DNA of 64,000 bases from Bacteroidota bacterium (lineage in GTDB: Bacteria > Bacteroidota > Bacteroidia > Chitinophagales > Chitinophagaceae): positions 248,001-312,000 of the forward strand of contig JAKPSI010000018.1 of assembly GCA_029555415.1 (NCBI GenBank). The letters are read 5' to 3'. The translations under genes and the position numbers were made by a program. Every line of letters begins with the position of its first letter. The first letter of the stretch is position 1. This document shows, one piece after another, positions 34,802-42,091 of this stretch. Below the pieces are notes generated by a model. That model searched no databases, had not been told where the DNA came from, and was given only the letters and a program-made list of their open reading frames with translations.

Positions 34802-36071
34802 TGATATTAAATGTTTTTGAGGAGGTATAATCATCACTCCATGTGATCGGAGATCCAGCACAGATCAATGAAACGAAAATATTATAGTTAAGTGTCATTG
34901 TCGCGAATACCAGACTATGTGATGATTGCGGGGAGTTCAACGTACAGGTGATTGTTCCACCGATCACCGTTCCAACGCGGCTGATGCTTTCATGTGTCAG
35001 TGATTCCCATTTCCAGAAACCATTATCTTTTACATGAACACCTTTTTCGTGACTCACGAATTTCCAGAGACCGAATATTTGCCTATAAAAGGTCCAGTCG
35101 TAGTACTTCACTCTTGAATTCTGGGTTTGTGAATTAAGCGTAATGGCTACGGTCGCATCATCCGTGCTGCCTTCCAGCTGCTGGCGGCGCTGATCACAGT
35201 TCTCTTCTCCACCTGAACCGTCACCACCTTCACACAAGCCATAATACTGGCAAGCGCATTGCGGACTGGCCGGATCTTCACAAGGATCGGCCACTTCACT
35301 TTCGTAGCACCACTGATTGCCGGTCGGATACCATTCACCGCATTCCAGTGTCACCTGATTATCGGAATAGATATGAACCTCACATATGCGTTCGTATTCC
35401 GTAACCAGTACGCCATTACACGCCACTTTTCCGGTTCCTACCGGTGCATTGGCCGCCAGAACGATGTTGCCACGCATACGTTTCTGCACTTTGCCATTCT
35501 TCAGCACCAGGCGTGAATATTCATCTCCCGCCCAGCCATTGATCTGAATGCTGCCGGAAAAATCATTGTCTACATTACCGAAACCATTCTGACTGATATC
35601 ATACTGATGCGCCGCGAGATAATCCGCATCAGGGATATACTCTGATTCACGCACCAGCGTTTTATCGCCTTTTTTAATGAACAGGATCTTTGAAACCGTG
35701 GCCTGTGCGATACGGTTGCGGTCCGCTTCCGTTACCGCGGCATTCTCAGGAATGCCCACTTTCGTTTTTTGCTTGCTCAACGGGAATTCCACCGCATCGA
35801 AATCACCGAGCTTCACGTGGCGTCCGTTCTTCCAGTCGGGCAACTTGCTGCCACCATACTCTTTATCAAATGCCTTGTATTCAGCCGAATTTTTGAAACT
35901 GCCGTAGTACCATTCCTTGGCAGCCGCGGCATCAAAGCCGTTTTTGACAAAGGGTTTATCGGCTGTTTTCTGACAGGCGGCGATGACGAGTACCGTCAGC
36001 GTTAAAAGCGTACAGACCAGAAAGATGTTCCGGCCTGAACGGAGTTGTTGTTGTATGTGTTTAAAATGCAT
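34794..36071 (-). CDS. Cysteine-rich hypothetical lipoprotein
   Basis: 425 residues from the ATG at 36071. The N-terminus RNIFLVCTLLTLTVLVIAAC is a lipoprotein signal with a good lipobox (IAAC); an in-frame extension to 36242 lacks it. The mid-region has many cysteines (CNGVLVTEYERICEVHIY, ECGEWYPTGNQWC, DPCEDPASPQCACQYYGLC) suggesting disulfides, followed by a Gly-rich linker and a beta-rich domain. The function is not recognised. It is first in the three-gene set with the 257-residue protein and the ligase-like protein. It is probably surface- or periplasm-facing. Confidence 0.75.
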   Translation of the reverse strand: MHFKHIQQQLRSGRNIFLVCTLLTLTVLVIAACQKTADKPFVKNGFDAAAAKEWYYGSFKNSAEYKAFDKEYGGSKLPDWKNGRHVKLGDFDAVEFPLSKQKTKVGIPENAAVTEADRNRIAQATVSKILFIKKGDKTLVRESEYIPDADYLAAHQYDISQNGFGNVDNDFSGSIQINGWAGDEYSRLVLKNGKVQKRMRGNIVLAANAPVGTGKVACNGVLVTEYERICEVHIYSDNQVTLECGEWYPTGNQWCYESEVADPCEDPASPQCACQYYGLCEGGDGSGGEENCDQRRQQLEGSTDDATVAITLNSQTQNSRVKYYDWTFYRQIFGLWKFVSHEKGVHVKDNGFWKWESLTHESISRVGTVIGGTITCTLNSPQSSHSLVFATMTLNYNIFVSLICAGSPITWSDDYTSSKTFNIND

Positions 36072-36274
36072 GTTGGTTAAAAGATTAATTGTTGAAAAAA
36101 TTTTGTTTACCAGGAACTCCCGATGGCCGATCATTCGCGCTGCTGGATCCTCATCTGCTTCGGTCTTCCTGTTCTTATTCACGGTTCCGGTAACCAGGGT
36201 GAAAGTACATTCGCGGAGTGCCCTGCTGAACAGTGAAATCACCGGAAATTGAAGTGTTTTTCCGGCGGCGACAG

Positions 36275-36282
36275 TACCTTTA
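36275..36282 (+). promoter_or_regulatory. Promoter -7-like box TACCTTTA of the methyltransferase gene
   Basis: TACCTTTA lies 30 bases before the ATG at 36313. Confidence 0.4.
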
Positions 36283-36312
36283 GTGTATCAGAAACCTTGA
36301 ATCTTACCAGCG

Positions 36313-37086
36313 ATGAATTATTTCAGTCCTGAAACAGCCGCCGCCCGCTATGCCAAAGGCCGGCCCGATTTTCACAGCAATACGATCGGGCATATCCGGG
36401 AAAAACTCGGACTGGAACAAAAGCTCAGCAAGGCGCTTGATGTGGCTTGCGGTACCGGACTCTCCACTAAAGCATTGCTGGAGATCGCGGAAGAAGTTTA
36501 CGGAACTGACACTTCCGAAGCCATGCTGGCACATGCGCCTGAAAAAGACCGCATCCATTACGGTATCGCGCCGGCTGAACAGCAGCCCTTTCCTGATCAC
36601 ATGTTCGATCTCATCACCGTCTGCTCCGGTGTACACTGGTTCCGGATCAACGCCTTCCTTGCTGAATCCGCGCGTATCCTGAAAAGCCGCGGCTGGCTTG
36701 TATTGTACGAGAATCATTTCATCGCTGAAATGGACGGGCATCCGGAATTCAGAAACTGGTTCCATGAACGTTACCTGCAGCAATTCCCTTCCCCGCCCCG
36801 CAATAATGATTATCCCTGGAACAATGAACACCTCAACACTTTAGGATGGGAACTGACCGGAACAGAAACATTCACCAATCCGATCCGGTTCAATAAAGAA
36901 GAACTGATCCTTTATTTCAGCACACAGAGCAATATCATTGCTGCAACGGAACAAGGCCGCGCAACGTATACAGAAGCAGAGGCCTGGTTGAATAATGAAT
37001 TGTCGCCATTCTTTTCAGACAATGAACAGAAACAGCTGATCCATTATGGGAACTGGATAAAATACATTAAGAAAATGGAGAATTGA
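36313..37086 (+). CDS. Class I SAM-dependent methyltransferase
   Basis: 257 residues. Motif I ALDVACGTGLST spans 41-52, followed by VYGTDTSEAML (motif II acidic region), FDLITVCSGVHWF (motif IV) and ILKSRGWLVLYEN. The N-terminus FSPETAAARYAKGRPDFHSN resembles the UbiE/YjhP-like group that starts Y-RPxxP. The substrate is unknown; small molecules are likely. The stop TGA at 37084-37086 is inside a heptad array (AATGGAG/AATTGAT), so the last residues KKMEN are partly array-encoded. Confidence 0.9.
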   Translation: MNYFSPETAAARYAKGRPDFHSNTIGHIREKLGLEQKLSKALDVACGTGLSTKALLEIAEEVYGTDTSEAMLAHAPEKDRIHYGIAPAEQQPFPDHMFDLITVCSGVHWFRINAFLAESARILKSRGWLVLYENHFIAEMDGHPEFRNWFHERYLQQFPSPPRNNDYPWNNEHLNTLGWELTGTETFTNPIRFNKEELILYFSTQSNIIAATEQGRATYTEAEAWLNNELSPFFSDNEQKQLIHYGNWIKYIKKMEN

Positions 37087-37205
37087 TAATGGAGAATGGA
37101 GAACAGGTGAGCAGGTAATAGATAATAGGTGATAGGTAAAAGGTAAGAGAAGAAGAAGAAGAATTGCAAGATGCTTGTAAGAATGTACTTGTGGCTAGCA
37201 GCTAT
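37074..37205. repeat. Composite heptad element (AATGGAG, then AGGTAAT, then CTAGCAGC segment)
   Basis: Units AATGGAG, AATTGAT, AATGGAG, AATGGAG run in exact register from 37074 to 37101. AGGT-starting units follow at 37105, 37113, 37127, 37134 and 37141. A segment TTGCAAGATGCTTGTAAGAA near 37164 and CTAGCAGCT near 37195 complete it. The same order occurs in reverse complement at 63295-63416. It begins inside the methyltransferase gene. Confidence 0.85.
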
Positions 37206-37207
37206 TT

Positions 37208-37434
37208 CCCCTCTCCTTCGGAGCGGGGCCAGGGGGTGAGGTCTGATGTCTAAAGCTTACATTATAATCCCTTCGAAGCCCCAGGCTTCGAAGAACAACG
37301 CTTTCAGTACCTCTCTGATCGCTGCAAGCGATAGAATGGGTTCCCAAAACTTAAAGTTTTGGGATATTATTCTGTCGCCTTTGGCGACTTTGTCAATTTG
37401 CCGGATCCGTTCTTCGAAACCTTTGGTTCCGAAG
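37208..37434. repeat. Cluster of five palindromes with three-base loops, plus GC repeat
   Basis: This covers the rest of the 405-bp gap. CCCTCTCCTTCGGAGCGGGG at about 37208 is a copy of the repeat at 29189. Palindromes follow: 37271-37280/37284-37293 (loop CCA), 37318-37323/37327-37332 (loop GCA), 37343-37351/37355-37363 (loop TAA), 37374-37379/37383-37388 (loop TTT), and 37412-37421/37425-37434 (loop TTT, one mismatch). No gene is seen in it. Confidence 0.85.
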
Positions 37435-37491
37435 TCTCTTTTTAAGTGGTACGGATTATTTTCAATAATTTAAATGCTGTAACAACTTCAA

Positions 37492-37962
37492 ATGCCAGCC
37501 TTATCCCCCATTCAATCACCGGACCCCGACCGGACCAGCAGCACCTCTCGTGTTCTGAAAGCCCCGCGGGAGCTTGTTTTCAGAGCATGGACGGAAGCGG
37601 AACACCTGAAGAACTGGTGGGGACCGAACGGTTTCAGCAACACGTTTTATATTTTCGAGCCAAAACCCGGCGGTCGCTGGGAATTCACCATGCATGGCCC
37701 CGACAATAAGGATTATGCCAATGAATCCATCTTTGTAGTGGTCGATCCCCCATCAAAGATCATCCTCGATCATGTCTGCGCACCATTATTCCAACTGCAG
37801 GCAACATTCGAAGAAGCTGGTGCTAATCAAACCCGCATCACATTCATACAAATATTTGAAAGCGCTGAACTGTTTGAAAAGATCAGAGACTTTATCAAGG
37901 GCAAGAATGAAGAGAACCTGGACAGATTGGAAAACGAATTACTGAAAATGAAATCTGAATGA
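37492..37962 (+). CDS. SRPBCC / AHSA1-like domain protein
   Basis: 156 residues. The core matches the activator-of-Hsp90-ATPase-like START fold: RVLKAPRELVFRAWTEAEHLKNWWGPNGF, GGRWEFTMHGPDN, YANESIFVVVDPPSKIILDH, then a long C-terminal helix. This group has a hydrophobic ligand pocket and unknown ligands. It lies after the palindrome cluster and four bases before the duplicated lipoprotein gene, so those two share a transcript. Confidence 0.88.
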   Translation: MPALSPIQSPDPDRTSSTSRVLKAPRELVFRAWTEAEHLKNWWGPNGFSNTFYIFEPKPGGRWEFTMHGPDNKDYANESIFVVVDPPSKIILDHVCAPLFQLQATFEEAGANQTRITFIQIFESAELFEKIRDFIKGKNEENLDRLENELLKMKSE

Positions 37963-37966
37963 ACAG

Positions 37967-38764
37967 GTGAAGTCGCTGATTAAAATTATATTGATCATTA
38001 TCGTCATCCTGTTCATGTCCGGTTGCCGTTACGGGTCTTCCAAACATCCAGCATCACCCATTGATTCCGGTATCCACGTAAAAGAGCTTGAATCCTATCC
38101 GCAGATCCCCGGTAATGCGCTGAATGGTATAACGGAAACATTGGAACTGGATTATATGGTTTGGGGATGTTCCTGCGCTAACTGGATCAGTCCGGTTGAC
38201 AGGATAAAATACGAGAACGACCATCTTGATCAGCATTGTATTTTCCTTGAACCCGCAGTTGATTCTTTATCTCTTCCTGTTTATTTTCAACCAGAACGCC
38301 ACCGGGTGCGCGTTACCGGTCAATTCTATAAACTGCCCTGCTGGCCTAAGGGTGAACCTAAAACAGAAGAGCAACTTGCGAAAGCGCCGGTATTCCACTA
38401 CACAAGCATTCAGGTTCTTCAATCCCCGGAAGTACTTGAAACAAAAAAAGATACGACCATCAGTGTGTGGTACGGAGGGGTGGCTTGTCATTGCGCACAA
38501 TGGGTACTCTCTGAAACCGGTATAGGTACAGATAATGATAAATACACCTGGCTTGAAAAAGGAAAAGAAGATCTGATTGATGCGGACACTTTATATGATG
38601 GTACCAATTTCCCAATTCATCTTAGACTAAAAGGACATTTTGTGTCAGAGAGTGGACTTCCAACAGGCTACATACTAACCTATAAAGGCGATGACCCCGG
38701 TTTTGTGTTTCGTTATACAAGTATCCGTGTACTGAAACGAGGCGACTCTAAAATCAGTCAATAG
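37967..38764 (+). CDS. Hypothetical lipoprotein with two tandem homologous halves
   Basis: 265 residues from a GTG start, four bases after the SRPBCC stop. Lipoprotein signal LIKIILIIIVILFMSGC with lipobox MSGC. Two similar halves: YMVWGCSCANWISP ... YFQPERHRVRVTGQFYKLP ... FHYTSIQVLQ, and VWYGGVACHCAQWVLSE ... PIHLRLKGHFVSESG ... FRYTSIRVLK. Each half has a C-x-C-A-x-W motif (CSCANW, CHCAQW) that could bind metal or form disulfides. No family is recognised. The stop TAG at 38762-38764 is the first TAG of an AGTCNNT heptad array. Confidence 0.78.
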   Translation: MKSLIKIILIIIVILFMSGCRYGSSKHPASPIDSGIHVKELESYPQIPGNALNGITETLELDYMVWGCSCANWISPVDRIKYENDHLDQHCIFLEPAVDSLSLPVYFQPERHRVRVTGQFYKLPCWPKGEPKTEEQLAKAPVFHYTSIQVLQSPEVLETKKDTTISVWYGGVACHCAQWVLSETGIGTDNDKYTWLEKGKEDLIDADTLYDGTNFPIHLRLKGHFVSESGLPTGYILTYKGDDPGFVFRYTSIRVLKRGDSKISQ

Positions 38765-38790
38765 TCTTTAGTCATTAGTCGGTAGTCAAT
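38756..38790. repeat. Heptad array AGTCNNT at a gene end
   Basis: Five contiguous units: AGTCAAT, AGTCTTT, AGTCATT, AGTCGGT, AGTCAAT. The lipoprotein stop (38762-38764) is inside. A short mirrored part, GACTATC GACTGCT, lies at 38821-38834, so a hairpin is possible. Confidence 0.88.
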
Positions 38791-38839
38791 ACATCTTTCA
38801 TATGGTGCAGTCTGGCTAAAGACTATCGACTGCTTTCCC

Positions 38840-38847
38840 TATCTTTA
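38840..38847 (+). promoter_or_regulatory. Promoter -7-like box TATCTTTA of the amidohydrolase gene
   Basis: TATCTTTA lies 24 bases before the ATG at 38872. Confidence 0.4.
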
Positions 38848-38871
38848 ATTCAAGTCCATTAAACCAACATC

Positions 38872-40866
38872 ATGCTCAGAATATTCCCACTCCTCGCAGG
38901 TATTCTATCCTTCATTTCATTATCTGCCCAAACCGACACCACCTACTATTCCGTTGCCGCCAAAGGCAAGATCAAAGGCGGACAAAAGATCTGGCGAACC
39001 AGCGAAAATGAATTTTATTTCACCTATCAATTTAACGACCGCGGGCGGGGTGATAGTGTTACCGGCCAGATCAGGACAGATAAGAGCGGACTTATCACTT
39101 CCGCGGAAAGTCACGGAGTGGATTACTACAAGAATCCCTGGGCTGAGAATTTTTATCGCAGGGGCGATTCCGTTTATTGGGTGATCAATGGCGACAAAAA
39201 AGCAAAAAAATTCAATGGTGATCTGTATGCTCCCGTTAATCCGCCTGCGGCATTTGAATTGGTCCTGAAATATGCGCTCAGTATGCCTGACAAAAGAGTT
39301 GCGCTGCTTCCGGAAGGTCATCTGCACGCGGAAGAATCCGGCTCATACAATATCAGTCTTAAAGGATCATCCCTGACACTCCGGCTCTTCAGTTTGTATT
39401 TCGAACCTTCTCCTCAACCCGTATTTGTCTGGATGACAAATGATCTGCATTTTTTCGCCTTAGCCAATTCATGGAGTTCAGAGATCGCCAAAGGCTATGA
39501 ATCCTGGGCCGATACACTGATCGTACTGCAGGAAAAAGCCGGCAATGGTTATTACAAAAGAGAAGTGGAAGAACACTCCAAACCCGCTTCAGGACACTAT
39601 TTCCTTGAACACGCTGCCTTGTTCGAATCCGCCACGGCCACCGTTAAAAAAGATATGACCATTGAAATTAAAAATGGTCTTATCACTGCGGTATTCCCAT
39701 CTTCGTCACGCAAACCTTCTAAAGCGGATTCCGTGATCAACTGCAACGGCAAATTCCTCATGCCGGGTTTATGGGACATGCATGGACATTTCAGCAAAGG
39801 AACCGGTTCCAGTTATCTGGCCGGCGGCGTGACCCACTTAAGGGATATGGGTAATGACAAGATCCTGCTCACCTGGAAACAACAGATCAGCAACAATTCA
39901 CTGATGGGACCCGATATCAGTTATTTGTCAGGCTTCATTGATAAGGAAGATCCCTTCCAGGGGCCGACCGGTTCCATCATCACTTCACTTGATGAAGGCT
40001 ATAAAGCCATAGCAGATTTTCATCGTCTCGGATATCAGCAGATCAAACTCTACAGTTCCATCGATCCCGAATGGGTGAAACCCTTGGCTGCCAAAGCCCA
40101 TCAGCTGGGCATGAAGGTTTGCGGACATATCCCCGCTTTTATGACCGCTGAGCAGGCCATCAAAGCCGGCTATGACGAGATCACACACATGAATTTCATC
40201 ATGCTGAATTTCCTGGGCGATTCGATCGATACCCGCACGCCGGCCCGTTTCCGTGTAGTGGGCGACCGGGCAGGAAAAATCGATGTCAACAGCAAAGCCA
40301 TGCTTGATTTCATCAAACTCATGAAAGAGAAAAAAGTGGCACTCGACCCGACCATGAATGTCTGGAAAGGTATGTTCAATGAATTCAAAGGTGATACTGC
40401 CGCATTCCTGAAACCTATAATAAACTGGATACCGGAATCACAACGCTCAGAGATCGCCAACCAGAATCCTTTCGGAAGTGAAGAACAAAAACCCGCTTAC
40501 AAAGCCGCCTGGGCCAATATGCTGAAAACACTGAAGCTGTTATATGATAACGGCATCCTGCTGGTGGCCGGCACCGACGGTGGCTTGCAACTGGCCGTAC
40601 ATCATGAACTGGAGATCTATCAGGAAGCAGGCATACCTGCCAATCAGGTCCTGAAGATCGCGACCTGGAATGCAGCACAGGACTGCAACCTGTTGAAACG
40701 CTTTGGTTCCATTTCACCCGGTAAAGAAGCTGATCTCATCCTGATCGACGGTAATCCTGTTGATAACATCAGCGATATCCGCAGGATCGAACTGGTGATG
40801 AAGAACAAAAGATTTTATTTACCTAAGGTATTATATGCGGCACAGGGCTGGAGCTATTATTACTAG
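38872..40866 (+). CDS. Exported amidohydrolase family protein
   Basis: 664 residues. Signal peptide LLAGILSFISLSAQ. An N-terminal beta-rich domain (about 25-240) precedes the amidohydrolase barrel: WDMHGHFSKG (H304-x-H306), GVTHLRDMGND, KVCGHIPAFM, EITHMNFIML and VAGTDGGLQLAVHHELEI. The composite beta-sandwich pair (ITAVFPSS ... GKEADLILIDGNPVDN) is typical of imidazolonepropionase/prolidase-like members. Its substrate is unknown; exported relatives act on peptides or cyclic imides. The stop TAG at 40864-40866 is provided by the first unit of a heptad array. Confidence 0.9.
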   Translation: MLRIFPLLAGILSFISLSAQTDTTYYSVAAKGKIKGGQKIWRTSENEFYFTYQFNDRGRGDSVTGQIRTDKSGLITSAESHGVDYYKNPWAENFYRRGDSVYWVINGDKKAKKFNGDLYAPVNPPAAFELVLKYALSMPDKRVALLPEGHLHAEESGSYNISLKGSSLTLRLFSLYFEPSPQPVFVWMTNDLHFFALANSWSSEIAKGYESWADTLIVLQEKAGNGYYKREVEEHSKPASGHYFLEHAALFESATATVKKDMTIEIKNGLITAVFPSSSRKPSKADSVINCNGKFLMPGLWDMHGHFSKGTGSSYLAGGVTHLRDMGNDKILLTWKQQISNNSLMGPDISYLSGFIDKEDPFQGPTGSIITSLDEGYKAIADFHRLGYQQIKLYSSIDPEWVKPLAAKAHQLGMKVCGHIPAFMTAEQAIKAGYDEITHMNFIMLNFLGDSIDTRTPARFRVVGDRAGKIDVNSKAMLDFIKLMKEKKVALDPTMNVWKGMFNEFKGDTAAFLKPIINWIPESQRSEIANQNPFGSEEQKPAYKAAWANMLKTLKLLYDNGILLVAGTDGGLQLAVHHELEIYQEAGIPANQVLKIATWNAAQDCNLLKRFGSISPGKEADLILIDGNPVDNISDIRRIELVMKNKRFYLPKVLYAAQGWSYYY

Positions 40867-40942
40867 TCGGTAGTCTTTAGTCGTTAGTCAGTATTGTATT
40901 GACTACAGACTAACGACTATCGACTAATGACTAATGACAATC
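40865..40942. repeat. Inverted heptad array providing stops for two convergent genes
   Basis: Left half: AGTCGGT, AGTCTTT, AGTCGTT, AGTCAGT (40865-40892). Right half: GACTACA, GACTAAC, GACTATC, GACTAAT, GACTAAT, GACAATC (40901-40942). The plus-strand stop (40864-40866) lies at its left edge and the minus-strand stop (40931-40933) in its right half. The halves can pair as a long imperfect hairpin, which may act as a bidirectional terminator. Confidence 0.92.
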
Positions 40943-41911
40943 CAGCCATTTTCTTGCGGCATCCAGTACACGATCCGTTCCGGCAACTGGCTGCACCGGA
41001 AAATCGGGAATAAGTCTGTCCGGAAAAGCATGTCCGTTCCGGTCTTTCATAATGGCGATCGTGATGATCAACATTGCCCCATCACTCAATATGGTATTCG
41101 TATTACCGGTGAGCAATCCGCCGGAACGTCCGCCGAAGGATCTTGCATTCGGATTGGTCAGCAATGCGATCGCCGCCCTTTCGCCGGAACTGCCGGTTGT
41201 ACTGTCCATCAGCACCGCGACCGGCAATTGTTTTTGGCGCAGGTCATGCTGATATTGAGTAGGGAAAGACCACCCGCCGCCTTTTTCATTCCTTTCAAAA
41301 AAATAGCCGCCCCTGCTCCAGGTGCTCCCAACGGGCTTTCCATGTCTTCCATAATTACTCCACAATAATCCTTCCGGGATCAGTGGGATCAGTCCGGCGA
41401 TCATCGGACCCTGTGCACCACCCCAATTGCCCCGCAAATCAATGATCCAGCCTTTGAGTGCATGACGGTCCAGGGTCATTATCTGTGATAAAAGTGAATC
41501 CGCCCATATCATCATCATTTTCTCAGGTGACAGATAGTAAGGCACTTTAATGTATCCGATGGAATCATCAAGTAGTTTTGAGGAAGGATAAATGATCTTC
41601 GTTGTATCGAAACGGATCTGGCTGGAAACTGAAGGCGGCAGGATATGCATATGGATAGCTCCTATGTTCCGTAACATCGCTTCAATGGCGGGATAAATAT
41701 CCTTCGTGGATTCCGCGGAGTCCAGCATTGGCATCACCTGCCTTCTTGCGGCCGGAAGATCGATGCTGTCAATAAAGATGTATTGCTTCTCTATGATCCG
41801 GCACACTTCATCCATATACCGCTTCACGGTCGCCGAAGGCTGCGCCAGTACTGCATTTGCAGCTACACATAAAAATGAGCACAATAAAATTTTCCGGAAA
41901 TAAGGTTTCAT
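40931..41911 (-). CDS. S41 family (tail-specific protease-like) exported peptidase
   Basis: About 326 residues from the ATG at 41911; an ATG at 41926 would add five. Signal peptide KILLCSFLCVAANAVLAQ. The S41 core is DSIGYIKVPYY, WIIDLRGNWGG, then the catalytic-serine region DSTTGSSGERAAIAL and ARSFGGRSGGLLTGN, SDGAMLIITIA, FPDRLIPDF. There is no PDZ domain, so it resembles short periplasmic or surface S41 proteins. It shares its 3' array with the convergent amidohydrolase gene; the stop and last codons WLDCH reach into it. Confidence 0.9.
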   Translation of the reverse strand: MKPYFRKILLCSFLCVAANAVLAQPSATVKRYMDEVCRIIEKQYIFIDSIDLPAARRQVMPMLDSAESTKDIYPAIEAMLRNIGAIHMHILPPSVSSQIRFDTTKIIYPSSKLLDDSIGYIKVPYYLSPEKMMMIWADSLLSQIMTLDRHALKGWIIDLRGNWGGAQGPMIAGLIPLIPEGLLWSNYGRHGKPVGSTWSRGGYFFERNEKGGGWSFPTQYQHDLRQKQLPVAVLMDSTTGSSGERAAIALLTNPNARSFGGRSGGLLTGNTNTILSDGAMLIITIAIMKDRNGHAFPDRLIPDFPVQPVAGTDRVLDAARKWLDCH

Positions 41912-42015
41912 GCCGTGTAACAACATGACTTAAATTAAGTATTCCTTTTGGAAAAAAAGATGAAGATCAGAAAACAGAAAGTTAAAACATCAGATACTTC
42001 TGCTAAGCCCCACCT

Positions 42016-42091
42016 CTTACCTTTAACCTTTTAGTTATCACCTATCAACATTATCCATTCTCCATTATCAATTCTCAACTATTAACTAAAA
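42016..42091. repeat. Two-type heptad array at the end of the SNF2 gene
   Basis: Eleven contiguous 7-bp units in exact register: CTTACCT, TTAACCT, TTTAGTT, ATCACCT, ATCAACA, ATTATCC, ATTCTCC, ATTATCA, ATTCTCA, ACTATTA, ACTAAAA. The SNF2 stop (minus strand, 42082-42084) is inside. The order of the two unit types matches 8121-8234. Confidence 0.9.

Noticed and set aside
37246-37473. 75-residue ORF in the methyltransferase-SRPBCC gap
   Set aside because: It runs through five palindromes and has no protein-like features.
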